64,000 nt of DNA from assembly GCF_009857885.1 (NCBI RefSeq), contig NZ_WWER01000004.1:186001-250000 (forward strand). The letters run 5' to 3'. The stretch's first letter is position 1. Every line of letters begins with the position of its first letter. The DNA is from Pusillimonas sp. TS35. Its GTDB lineage: Bacteria; Pseudomonadota; Gammaproteobacteria; Burkholderiales; Burkholderiaceae_B. The notes beneath the pieces are model-generated. The model saw nothing but the letters and a program-made list of their open reading frames with translations, did no database searches and was not told where the DNA came from. Positions 38,100 to 46,181 of this stretch are shown here, in pieces. Position numbers and translations under genes: made by a program.

Positions 38100-39218
38100 A
38101 TGGCGCGCATCCCTCTCGTTGTCTTGGGCGGCTTTCTGGGTGCCGGCAAAACCACACTGCTCAACCATGTGTTGACGCAGTCTGGTGGTGCCCGGGTGGC
38201 CGTGCTTGTCAACGATTTCGGCCCGATCAATGTCGATGCGGCGCTGATCGCCTCGCACGACGGCGATACGTTGAGCCTGACCAACGGTTGTATCTGTTGC
38301 TCGATGGGGTCGGGTCTTGAAGATGCGCTGATCAAGGTGCTGGGCCGCACGCCGGCGCCTGATCTCATCGTCATCGAGGCCAGCGGCGTATCCGATCCGG
38401 GGCGTATTGCCCAGGTCGGCCTGTCCGACCCCATGCTGCAGCTCGAAGCAGTGGTGGTTATGGTGGATGCGGCACAGGTTATCGAGCAGCTCGATGATCC
38501 GCTGATGGGCGACACGCTTGCCCGCCAGATCAGTGCGGCCAGCCTGCTGGTATTGAACAAGGCCGACTTGGTGGATGAGGACGGCATCGCGCGCGTTCGC
38601 GCGCGGCTTGATGCGCAGTTCGGCAGCCTGCCCTTGCTGCGAGCCAGTTTCGGCCGTGTGCCGCTGGCGCAACTGCTGCAGGCAGCGCAAAATGCGCGGG
38701 CTTCGGGCCCGGGCGAGCATGTGGGGCGCTGCGCGGGGCACGATCATGTGCATGACGAGCACTGCGGCCATGGCGCCGAACACCAGTTCTACGACGAGAG
38801 CCAGTCTGAAAACGGCGGCAGGCATGACCACGGGCACGCGCGTTTGCCCACCCTCGACCAGAATGCCGCTGATACTGCCGCAGAGCCCGATCATCCTTTT
38901 GAGGGCGGGGTCTGGTCGGCACGAGGCATACTCGATGCCGATCGCCTGACGCACGCGCTCAAAAGCCTGCCGCGCGCCGTCATCCGTGTGAAAGGTTGGG
39001 TTGTCACCGACCGCCATGGCCCGGTCATGGTGCATCTGGCCGGCGGCAGAGTGCGTTTTGAACCCCTGCCCACGGGCGTACTTGAAACCCAGCGCGCCGG
39101 CGTGCTCGAAACGCCCGTCAACGAACTGGTCTACATCGGCCTCAGGGGATTGAACCCACGCGCAGCTGTCGACGCTGCGCTTGCGCCGCTTGTGGTAGGT
39201 GTGACGAACGGCGCCTGA
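38100..39218 (+). CDS. CobW/COG0523-type G3E GTPase (putative metallochaperone)
   Basis: A 372-residue GTPase. Walker A GGFLGAGKTT is at 10-19, the metal-binding CxCC motif is Cys65-Ile-Cys67-Cys68 (NGCICCSM), the switch region carries IEASGVSDPG, and NKADL sets guanine specificity. A histidine-rich linker (about 218-255, with GHDHVHDEHCGHG and RHDHGHA) precedes the CobW C-terminal domain. Such proteins load Zn, Co or other metals into client enzymes. The frame is open from 38037, but ATG 38100, 8 nt after the amidohydrolase stop, gives the family N-terminus. The obvious candidate client is the amidohydrolase encoded immediately upstream. Confidence 0.92.
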   Translation: MARIPLVVLGGFLGAGKTTLLNHVLTQSGGARVAVLVNDFGPINVDAALIASHDGDTLSLTNGCICCSMGSGLEDALIKVLGRTPAPDLIVIEASGVSDPGRIAQVGLSDPMLQLEAVVVMVDAAQVIEQLDDPLMGDTLARQISAASLLVLNKADLVDEDGIARVRARLDAQFGSLPLLRASFGRVPLAQLLQAAQNARASGPGEHVGRCAGHDHVHDEHCGHGAEHQFYDESQSENGGRHDHGHARLPTLDQNAADTAAEPDHPFEGGVWSARGILDADRLTHALKSLPRAVIRVKGWVVTDRHGPVMVHLAGGRVRFEPLPTGVLETQRAGVLETPVNELVYIGLRGLNPRAAVDAALAPLVVGVTNGA

Positions 39219-39226
39219 GCTTACGG

Positions 39227-40135
39227 TTAAGGTTGGCGTTTAACGCGGCGCATCGGCTCGCGCACCGGCTCGCCCGCTTCGCGCATCAGCAGCTGCTCCA
39301 TGATCTGCGCAGGCGGCGACAATGCCGCCTCGGCCAGTTTCATGATCCCCAGGCGGCGCTTGATGCGTGGCCTGACCAACGGCACGAAAGCCAGGTCGTC
39401 CCAGCCTGGCGGCACGCCCAGCCGCGCCAGCACCGTAACGCCCATATCGCGTGAAAGCATGGCCAGCATTGACATCATGTTCGATACATAGAAAGTCCGG
39501 CTCATCAGAAAGGCGGCAGCCTTGTGTGCCTCGAGTTGGCGATGGGCCACTGTGCCGATATGCGGCAATGACGAAATCTCCCGCCACGTTACGGACGGAC
39601 GCCCGGCTAACGGATGGCTGCGGTGGCACACCAGACCGAACTCGTCTTCAAAGAGCGGGGCGAACGCCAGGCGGCGATCGCCGGTAACGACGCTGCACAC
39701 GCCCAGGTCGACCTGGCCCTGCAGCACCATACGCTCCACACCTTCGGAGTTGTCGTCATAGATGTGCAGTCGCACGTCTGGATAGTCATGCCGGAAGATT
39801 TCAATGATTTGCGGCATCCAGTGCGTGGCAAAGGTGGCGACACTCGCCAGGCGGATCTGGCCGCGCTGGCTGTTTGCGAGGCTGGCCAAGGCGCCGTAGA
39901 CGTCATCGGCATGGTCGACAAGCCGTCGCGCCGCATCCAGGCACGTACGCCCGTAGGGGGTGAGCGTAATGGGGTTGCCTCGTTCGAACAATTGCTGCCC
40001 CAGCTCTGATTCCATTTCCTTGATCGCGAGCGAGACCGCCGGCTGCGAACGGTGGGCGCGAACGGCGGCGGCCCGAAAGCTGCCGGTTTCGGCCACATAC
40101 AGAAAACAACGGTATTGGTGTATGGAAAGCGACAT
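39227..40135 (-). CDS. LysR-family transcriptional regulator
   Basis: A 302-residue LTTR with an N-terminal helix-turn-helix (AAAVRAHRSQPAVSLAIKEMESELGQQLFER) and a standard effector domain. The C-terminus is arginine-rich (MREAGEPVREPMRRVKRQP). It is convergent with the CobW-type gene (8 bp apart) and divergent from the hydrolase/Bug genes starting at 40370, which it most likely controls. The 234-bp intergenic region (40136-40369) is AT-rich in its middle (about 40190-40250) and holds a short dyad, TATTC-N10-GAATA at 40224-40243, which could be its operator but is weak evidence. The effector is unknown. Confidence 0.88.
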   Translation of the reverse strand: MSLSIHQYRCFLYVAETGSFRAAAVRAHRSQPAVSLAIKEMESELGQQLFERGNPITLTPYGRTCLDAARRLVDHADDVYGALASLANSQRGQIRLASVATFATHWMPQIIEIFRHDYPDVRLHIYDDNSEGVERMVLQGQVDLGVCSVVTGDRRLAFAPLFEDEFGLVCHRSHPLAGRPSVTWREISSLPHIGTVAHRQLEAHKAAAFLMSRTFYVSNMMSMLAMLSRDMGVTVLARLGVPPGWDDLAFVPLVRPRIKRRLGIMKLAEAALSPPAQIMEQLLMREAGEPVREPMRRVKRQP

Positions 40136-40369
40136 GGAAGATTCGTGGCATGGTGCGCGACGCGCGACGGTCTTTACGTGGAAACCGATATGGAAAACTT
40201 ATTAAGGGATATGTTTAATTAAATATTCTTATTTTTTCGAATAGCCTACCATAAGCGTTACCGAGTAGTCAGGCATATATGCGAAGCAGCTTGTAATCGT
40301 GCCCGACTCGCGGCAATTTTCATCCGCAGTCGCCAGGAGTCAGGCGGCTCGATTCATGTAAAACGCTCA

Positions 40370-41200
40370 ATGCTTGAGTTTCAAAATTTCGATCGACGTT
40401 CCTACATAGATGCCGGTGGCTGCCGGCTGTTCATCGCCGAACCGCAAGATGCAAACGTGATGCAACCGGCGATCGTGCTGGTCCCCGGTGCCTACCACGG
40501 CGCCTGGTGCTACAGCCACTACCTGGACTTCTTCGAACAGCAGGCGGTCGATGCCTACGCGGTTGATTTGCCCGGACACGGCAGCCTGGCGGCGGGGTGC
40601 CGTTTGGATGTCGGTATCGATGCGCTTGGTCGCCATCTTGCTCAGGCGTGTGCGGCACTCGACCGTCGCGTCGTTCTGGTGGGCCACAGCATGGGCGCGC
40701 TGCCTGTCATGCTGGCTGCCGCACAGATTAGGCCCGCAGGCGTAGTGCTGCTGGCGCCATCGCCGCCGGGCAACTTGCCGGGTGCATTGGCCTTGCCGCC
40801 TGTGCCGGCCGACCGATTGCGCCCACCGCCCAGCGAGGCTGAGGTGCACAAGCGCTTTCTGGGCACCACGACGCCGGTCGACGCAAGTGAAGTGATGGCA
40901 CGCATGCGAGGTGAAAGCCCCGCCGTATTGAATGATCGGTACCAGTTGCGTGTCGCTGTTGATGCGTCCGCCATCGATTGTCCTGGTGTCTGCATCGAAG
41001 CCGGCCGCGACTGCGCTGACCGTCATCCAGAAGGGCAGGATCGCGCAGTGGCCGAATTTCTGGGGTTGGAGTACCTGCTCTTGGCGGAACAGCCTCATTG
41101 CATGATGTATGGCTCGCACTGGCAGGAAAGCGCCGAGGTCCTGCTTGACTGGTATCGGCGAACCTTCTGTACGGATACCGCCAGTGCAGGCATGCCCTGA
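40370..41200 (+). CDS. Alpha/beta-hydrolase fold protein
   Basis: A 276-residue serine hydrolase-like protein. The nucleophile elbow GHSMG places Ser107, the oxyanion-forming segment LVPGAYHGAWCY is at 37-48, and a DLPGHG motif at 66-71 is typical of esterases and C-C hydrolases. A late histidine lies in AEQPHCMMYGSHW. It has no signal peptide, so it acts in the cytoplasm. It is the first gene of a plus-strand run with a Bug receptor, aconitase-like subunits and a lyase, and could release an acid from an ester or thioester feeding that pathway. The substrate is not assignable. Confidence 0.85.
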   Translation: MLEFQNFDRRSYIDAGGCRLFIAEPQDANVMQPAIVLVPGAYHGAWCYSHYLDFFEQQAVDAYAVDLPGHGSLAAGCRLDVGIDALGRHLAQACAALDRRVVLVGHSMGALPVMLAAAQIRPAGVVLLAPSPPGNLPGALALPPVPADRLRPPPSEAEVHKRFLGTTTPVDASEVMARMRGESPAVLNDRYQLRVAVDASAIDCPGVCIEAGRDCADRHPEGQDRAVAEFLGLEYLLLAEQPHCMMYGSHWQESAEVLLDWYRRTFCTDTASAGMP

Positions 41201-41303
41201 AACATCCCGCGTCTGGCTCGGCATGAAACCAGCGCGTATTTTGAACCAACATTCCATCCGGTCAATTGTGGAACCGGTGCGTGTCACACAATAGGAGACT
41301 CCC

Positions 41304-42278
41304 ATGTATATTCATTCCATCCTCAAGTTCGGTGTCGGCACACTTGCCGTCGGCCTGTCTTTGGCGGTGTCGCCAGCGGTGGCGCAAGGCTGGCCGGCTA
41401 AGCCAGTGACGATTGTTGTGCCGTCGGCGGCCGGTGGTGCAGCCGATCTCACCGCCCGCACCTTCGCGCAGTTTCTGCAAGACAAGAAGGGCATGAATGT
41501 TGTGGTAGAAGACAAGCCAGGCGCCGGCGGCATTATCGGCACTACGACCGTCAAGCAGGCTGCGCCCGATGGCTACACCTTCCTGCTGTCCACCAACTCC
41601 ACACAATCCGCTAATCAATACCTCTATAAAAAGCTGCCTTATGACGCGGCCAAAGACTTCATCGATATCGGTATGCTCGGCAAGTTCGGCACCGTTGCGG
41701 TGGTGGCGCCCGACAGCCGGTTGAATACCCTCGATGCGCTGGTATCCAAGGCCAAGGCCGAACCCGAGAAGGTATTCTTTGGCTACTACAGTTCGTCATC
41801 GCGCGTGCCCCCTGAGTTGCTCAAGCAGTATGCTGACATTCGTGTCGAGGGTGCTGCCTACAAGAACATCACGCATATTCTCACCGATCTGCGCGGCGGC
41901 ATGATTCAGTTTGCCTTCGTCGACTATCTGACCGCCAAGGCGCACATCGACAGCAAGTCGCTCAAGCCCATTGCTGTCACCGGCAATGCGGCTAATCCCG
42001 CCTGGCCCGACGTCAAGCCCACCAATGCCACCTATCCAGGTTTTGTGGTTGAGGGATGGTTGGGGATATCGGCGCCTGCCGGCACACCCTCGGATATCGT
42101 TGAGAAAATGAATGCCTACACGCGCGAAGCCGTTGCCGACGAAGCTACACGCGAAAAACTCGCGAACCTGGGCATGCAGCCCGAACGCATGGCGCTTGCG
42201 CAATTCCAGGCATTTGTGAAAGAAGATGTCCAGCGTTGGAAATCGTGGGTGGAAACGGCGAAGATCCCTGCGCAGTAA
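41304..42278 (+). CDS. Bug-family tripartite tricarboxylate transporter substrate-binding protein
   Basis: A 324-residue periplasmic receptor. The signal peptide ends at SPAVAQG. The pattern WPAKPVTIVVPSAAGGAADLTAR, EDKPGAGGIIGTTTVKQAAPDGYT and YKNITHILTDLRGGMIQF matches Bug receptors. The usual IPYKG ligand-loop segment reads AAYKNITHI, a noticeable deviation. AGGAG at 41293-41297 precedes the ATG. It lies between the hydrolase and the aconitase-like genes and is likely to bind the organic acid processed by them. No TctA/TctB gene is nearby. Confidence 0.92.
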   Translation: MYIHSILKFGVGTLAVGLSLAVSPAVAQGWPAKPVTIVVPSAAGGAADLTARTFAQFLQDKKGMNVVVEDKPGAGGIIGTTTVKQAAPDGYTFLLSTNSTQSANQYLYKKLPYDAAKDFIDIGMLGKFGTVAVVAPDSRLNTLDALVSKAKAEPEKVFFGYYSSSSRVPPELLKQYADIRVEGAAYKNITHILTDLRGGMIQFAFVDYLTAKAHIDSKSLKPIAVTGNAANPAWPDVKPTNATYPGFVVEGWLGISAPAGTPSDIVEKMNAYTREAVADEATREKLANLGMQPERMALAQFQAFVKEDVQRWKSWVETAKIPAQ

Positions 42279-42292
42279 CCGTAAGGCTTCCC

Positions 42293-42314
42293 TGCGCCGG
42301 CATATGCCGGCGCA
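42293..42314. other. 22-bp perfect palindrome after the second Bug gene
   Basis: TGCGCCGGCATATGCCGGCGCA begins 15 nt after the stop codon and folds to a stem of nine or ten GC-rich pairs. No T-run follows, so it is more likely a transcript-stabilising or Rho-resistant hairpin than a classical terminator. The rest of the gap (42315-42476) has an AT-rich stretch at about 42380-42413 that could be a promoter for the next genes. Confidence 0.7.
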
Positions 42315-42476
42315 TCGCAAGTGCCTGTGTCCGCGGTTCGGTGTGTCTCAATGCCGAGCCGTGGTTTTTTTTGGGATCAAGTTGTATTGCTATAAATACA
42401 TCTTTACAATAACGCCTGAGCTGACCCAAGCTGAGCGCGTAGGGCCGGCGCCGCTTGATTCGTTGCCAGAGAGCCC

Positions 42477-43757
42477 ATGCAGAAGCAGACACTTGCCCAG
42501 AAGTTGATTGCCAGCGCCTGTCATCAGCCGCTGGTGCGGGAAGGCGACATCGTCACCTGCGATGTCGATCTCGCCATGTTCCACGATTCCAGCGGCCCGC
42601 GGCGCCTCCAGCCTATGCTCGAGTCGCTCGGGGCCGAGATCTGGGATCCCGCCCGTGTGGTTCTGGTCATGGACCATTTCGTGCCCGAAGAAGACGACGA
42701 TTCGCGCCGCATCCTGCGCATCGCGCGCGAGTGGGCGCGAGAAAAAAGGCTGCCGCACGTGTACGACTCCATCGGCATCTGCCATGTCGTGCTGCCGCAG
42801 CAAGGGCATCTACGCCCCGGCATGTTCTGCGTGGGTGGCGATTCGCACTCGCCCACTGGCGGGGCGTTTGGCACCTACATGTTCGGTGTGGGCAGCACGG
42901 AGATGCTGGGCGTGGTCGTCACCGGCAAGATCTGGCTCAAGGTACCGCGCACCATCATGATGCACTGGTCGGGCCGCCTGCAAGCGGGCGTCACAGCCAA
43001 GGACATGATGCTGCGCATGATCGGCGAGTACGGCACGAACGGTGCCGCCTATGCCGCGGTTGAGTTTGCCGGCCCCGCCGTGCAGGCGTTGTCCATGCGT
43101 GAGCGGATGACGCTGTCCAACATGAGCGCCGAACTGGGTGCACAGACTGGCTTGATCGCGCCTGACGGTGTGACTGCGGCCTGGTTGCGCGAGGCCGGCG
43201 TCGCCGACGCCAATGCGGACGACTACGCTCACTGGCGCACCGACGCTGGCGCACCGGTGGATCTGCGCAGCTTCGACGCCACTACGCTTGCGCCCATGGT
43301 CGCGCTCCCGCACAGCCCATCCAATGTTCTGCCTATCGGGCAGATCGGCCGCACACCCGTTCAAGTTGCCTATATTGGTGCCTGCACGGGTGCCAAGCTT
43401 GATGATTTGCGCGCGGCTGCGGCGGTCTTGAAAGGCCGGCGCGTGGATCCGGGCGTAACGCTCATGGTTGCGCCCGCGTCGGTGAAAGACCAACAGGAGG
43501 CCGAGCGCGAAGGCATCATGCGCACGCTCGTCGATGCCGGCGCCAAGGTATACGCCACATCCTGCGGCGCCTGTTCAGGCTACGGCAATGCACTCAAGGG
43601 CGCACACAATGTCGTGTCCAGTACTGCACGCAACTTCAAGGGGCGGATGGGGTCGGATAACACGCAGGTCTTCCTGGCATCGCCCTACACCGTGGCTGCG
43701 TCGGCACTCACCGGCTATATCGCGGATCCTCGCAACGTAATGGAGGACGAGGCATGA
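42477..43757 (+). CDS. Aconitase-superfamily hydro-lyase, large subunit (LeuC/DmdA-like)
   Basis: A 426-residue Fe-S dehydratase subunit. Cluster cysteines are Cys303 (GACTGAKLDD), Cys363 and Cys366 (TSCGACSGYG). The N-terminal substrate loop includes VMDHFVPEED, and GGDSHSPTGGAFGTYMFGVGSTE is the family signature. The size matches the short homoaconitase/isopropylmalate isomerase type with a separate small subunit, encoded next with a 4-nt overlap. The context of a C-C lyase, a Bug receptor and no leuB suggests a catabolic hydro-lyase, for example for methylitaconate or citraconate-like acids, in preference to leucine synthesis. Confidence 0.9.
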   Translation: MQKQTLAQKLIASACHQPLVREGDIVTCDVDLAMFHDSSGPRRLQPMLESLGAEIWDPARVVLVMDHFVPEEDDDSRRILRIAREWAREKRLPHVYDSIGICHVVLPQQGHLRPGMFCVGGDSHSPTGGAFGTYMFGVGSTEMLGVVVTGKIWLKVPRTIMMHWSGRLQAGVTAKDMMLRMIGEYGTNGAAYAAVEFAGPAVQALSMRERMTLSNMSAELGAQTGLIAPDGVTAAWLREAGVADANADDYAHWRTDAGAPVDLRSFDATTLAPMVALPHSPSNVLPIGQIGRTPVQVAYIGACTGAKLDDLRAAAAVLKGRRVDPGVTLMVAPASVKDQQEAEREGIMRTLVDAGAKVYATSCGACSGYGNALKGAHNVVSSTARNFKGRMGSDNTQVFLASPYTVAASALTGYIADPRNVMEDEA

Positions 43758-44263
43758 CGACGCATCGCGTATGGCGGGTGGGCGAGAGTATCGATACCGA
43801 CGCCCTGGCTCCGGGCGCATACATGAAACTCGATGTGGATCAGATCGCACGGCACTGCCTGGAAGGTCGCCACCCTGGCTTGGCGCAGCAAATCGCGCCG
43901 GGTGATGTACTGGTGGCGGGGCCTGATTTCGGCATTGGCTCGTCGCGCGAACAGGCGGTGGGCGTGCTGGTGGCGCTGGGCGTGCGGGCCGTGGTCGCAC
44001 CGTCGTTCAGCGGCCTTTACTTTCGCAACGCCTTCAATCTCGGGCTTTTAGCTATTGTGTGCCCCGATGCGGACCAGATCGAGCAGGGTGAGCGTGTGCA
44101 GATCGATACTGCGGAATCAGTGATACGCGTGTATGCCGGCGACGCGCAAACGCCTCGGCTGATACTGGATTGCGAGCACCTGCCGCCGTTTCTTGTGGAG
44201 ATGGCCGCGTCGGGCGGCCTGCTTGCGCAGCTCAGGCAGTCGCTGGCTGCGCGGCGTGTCTGA
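43754..44263 (+). CDS. Aconitase-superfamily hydro-lyase, small subunit (LeuD/DmdB-like)
   Basis: A 169-residue swivel-domain subunit. VAGPDFGIGSSREQAVGVLVALGVRAVVAPSFSGLYFRNAFNLG is the diagnostic LeuD/aconitase swivel motif, with the substrate-binding Ser-Ser-Arg. The ATG overlaps the large-subunit stop (ATGA), so the two are made in equal amounts. Length is typical of the archaeal-type small subunits (about 165), shorter than enteric LeuD (about 200), which again favours a catabolic isomerase/dehydratase over leucine biosynthesis. Confidence 0.9.
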   Translation: MTTHRVWRVGESIDTDALAPGAYMKLDVDQIARHCLEGRHPGLAQQIAPGDVLVAGPDFGIGSSREQAVGVLVALGVRAVVAPSFSGLYFRNAFNLGLLAIVCPDADQIEQGERVQIDTAESVIRVYAGDAQTPRLILDCEHLPPFLVEMAASGGLLAQLRQSLAARRV

Positions 44264-44436
44264 CTGCGCTGCCTGCGTGCATCACGCCTGGTCGTGCAGC
44301 TCATGAAGTCGCCAGCACCTGTGAATGTGCCGCGTGCGTGTTCCGGGCCTGCCTGCATTCATTTGGCAAACAGCCTAGGTGATGAACGCGCCGCGCATGT
44401 TGCAGGCCTTTACCTCCGCCGATTTGATCCTGAGCG

Positions 44437-44524
44437 TTTCTCACCCCATACCCATGGATGCAACGAACCTGCCGCCACGCGACGGCCTGCGCGATGATTT
44501 CTCACCCCATACCGAGGGATGCAA
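44437..44524 (+). repeat. Imperfect 27-bp direct repeat before the lyase gene
   Basis: TTTCTCACCCCATACC-nnn-GGATGCAA occurs at 44437-44463 and 44498-44524; only the three central bases differ (cat, gag). The copies start 61 bp apart. The second copy supplies the ribosome-binding region of the lyase gene. The intervening DNA also holds an ATG-initiated 25-codon frame (44454-44531) whose TGA overlaps the lyase ATG. Confidence 0.8.
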
Positions 44525-44527
44525 TAC

Positions 44528-45397
44528 ATGAACATACTGAAGCAAAAGCTCAGCCAGGGCGTCGGCGTACTGGCGCCCGGTGTCTATGACAGCCTCTCCG
44601 CCCTCATCGCCGAGCAGGCCGGGTTCGACGCGATCTACCTGTCGGGTGCGTCGATCGCCTATTCGAGGCTGGGCCGGTCTGACGTGGGGTTGACCACGTA
44701 CAGCGAGGTTGAACAGGTGCTGTCCCGCATCACTGATCGTACGCCACTGCCCGTCATCGTCGATGGCGATACAGGCTTTGGCAACGCGCTCAATGTCGTG
44801 CGCACCGTAAAAGGCCTGGAAAAGGCCGGCGCCGCGATGATACAGCTTGAAGACCAGTCTTTTCCCAAACGCTGCGGCCATCTGGCGGGAAAATTCGTCG
44901 TACCGGTAGAAGAAATGTGCGGCAAGTTGAAAGCAGCGCTGGACGCGCGCCGCAGCGAGGAAACGCTGATTCTGGCGCGTACTGATGCAGTCGCCGTTGA
45001 AGGGCTGCAGGCTGCGCTGGCGCGGGCCGAGGCGTACCTGGAATGCGGTGTGGACGCGCTCTTCATCGAAGCCCTCAGAACCGAACCCGATATGCGTGCG
45101 GCCTGCGCGCAGTTTGAGGGCAGGGCGCCATTGCTTGCCAATATGGTAGAGGGCGGGCAGACGCCGCTCAAGAGCGCGGCGGCGTTGCACGATATGGGCT
45201 TCGGCATTGTGATCTTTCCGGGCGGCGCGGCGCGGCGCGTGGCCCATGCACTGCAAGAGTACTATGCCTGCCTGCGCGCACACGGCACCACAGCGCCGCT
45301 CGCGCACGCCATGCTGGATTTCGACCAACTCAACGAGGTGATCGGCACGCCAGACTTGCTGGCGCTGGGCGAGCGCTATGGGCCTGGCGCGCTGTAG
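44528..45397 (+). CDS. Isocitrate lyase/PEP mutase superfamily C-C lyase (methylisocitrate or 2,3-dimethylmalate lyase-like)
   Basis: A 289-residue TIM-barrel enzyme. The metal-binding motifs are VDGDTGFGN (Asp79, Asp81) and QLEDQ (Glu108, Asp109). The catalytic loop is FPKRCGH with Cys116, which marks the true lyases (isocitrate, methylisocitrate, dimethylmalate) as opposed to PEP mutases and phosphonate hydrolases. Starts at 44519 and 44528 are in frame; 44528 has GAGGG about 10 nt upstream and is preferred. It follows the aconitase-like pair, together forming a dehydratase-then-lyase module. Its 3' end overlaps the convergent GntR gene by 22 bp. Confidence 0.88.
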   Translation: MNILKQKLSQGVGVLAPGVYDSLSALIAEQAGFDAIYLSGASIAYSRLGRSDVGLTTYSEVEQVLSRITDRTPLPVIVDGDTGFGNALNVVRTVKGLEKAGAAMIQLEDQSFPKRCGHLAGKFVVPVEEMCGKLKAALDARRSEETLILARTDAVAVEGLQAALARAEAYLECGVDALFIEALRTEPDMRAACAQFEGRAPLLANMVEGGQTPLKSAAALHDMGFGIVIFPGGAARRVAHALQEYYACLRAHGTTAPLAHAMLDFDQLNEVIGTPDLLALGERYGPGAL

Positions 45398-46152
45398 TCG
45401 GGCACCCACACGTCTTTGTTGCGAGTGCGTTTATTAGAAAGCACCATGCGGTATTCAAAGCGCTGCGGGTTGTAGGCGGCTACCAGCGCTTCTACCGGCC
45501 GGTTGGCCGTGTCGCGGGTAACGCGCCGGATACACAGTAGCGGCGCGGCGATCCCCACCCCTAGCGCTTTGGCGTGGTGTGCATCGGCCGCAATGGCCGT
45601 GAACGACTGTTCAGCAGCCCCGAGCTTGATACCCTGCTTCTTCAGGATGGCCTGCAGCGGCGCTGATTCCAGGTCGGCGCGCGTAAACCGGCGGCCGATC
45701 GCCTCGGGCACATATGTCACCAGGTACGAAAACGGCACGTCGCCATAGTAGCGAATGCGCACCGCCTTCTGTACCGTCTGTCCTTCGGGTAATTCCAGCT
45801 GTGTGCGTATGTGAAGCGAAGGCTGTTCGTAGCCGAACTCCAGCACCTGCACGCGCGTGCCAGCACCCATCTCGTTCAAATGGGCAACCAGCGTGTTGAT
45901 GTCGGCCGATACGGGCTGCAGCCTGACGCCCTGCTCGACGGCGAACGTGCCCGCTCCCTGGCGGCGCTGCACCAGCCCTTCGCGCTGCAGCAGCTCGAGC
46001 GAACGCCGGATCGTCAAGCGCGACACGTCATAGCGCTCCGCCAGCGCGTTCTCGCCCGGCATTGCCCTCTCGGGCGGAAACTGCCCGTTTTCGATAGCCA
46101 GCTTCAGGAGCCGGTAGATTTTGTAGTAGCGAGGGGTTGGATTATCGATCAT
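45376..46152 (-). CDS. GntR-family regulator with UTRA domain (HutC subfamily)
   Basis: A 258-residue regulator. The N-terminal winged helix (about 5-75) contains MPGENALAERYDVSRLTIRRSLELLQREGLVQRRQGAGTF, followed by a UTRA effector-binding domain (about 90-240). HutC-type members sense carboxylates, amines or sugars and usually repress adjacent catabolic genes. It is 29 nt downstream of the minus-strand Bug gene and overlaps the 3' end of the lyase. A weak HutC-like dyad, TGTA-N10-TACA at 47223-47240, lies upstream of the Bug gene and may be its site. Confidence 0.9.
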   Translation of the reverse strand: MIDNPTPRYYKIYRLLKLAIENGQFPPERAMPGENALAERYDVSRLTIRRSLELLQREGLVQRRQGAGTFAVEQGVRLQPVSADINTLVAHLNEMGAGTRVQVLEFGYEQPSLHIRTQLELPEGQTVQKAVRIRYYGDVPFSYLVTYVPEAIGRRFTRADLESAPLQAILKKQGIKLGAAEQSFTAIAADAHHAKALGVGIAAPLLCIRRVTRDTANRPVEALVAAYNPQRFEYRMVLSNKRTRNKDVWVPDYSAPGP

Positions 46153-46181
46153 TGCATCGCCCCATTCGCACGAGCGTGGGG

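Noticed and set aside
37241-38587. A 448-codon minus-strand frame across the amidohydrolase/CobW junction
   Set aside because: It spans two confident sense genes and is explained by codon bias.
42477-44263. Assigning the aconitase-like pair as biosynthetic leuC/leuD
   Set aside because: There is no leuA or leuB nearby, the small subunit is short, and the neighbours are a C-C lyase and Bug receptors, so a catabolic role is more likely.
44294-44497. A 67-codon open frame in the gap before the lyase gene
   Set aside because: It has no ribosome-binding site and no homologue I recognise. It merely reads through the first direct repeat.
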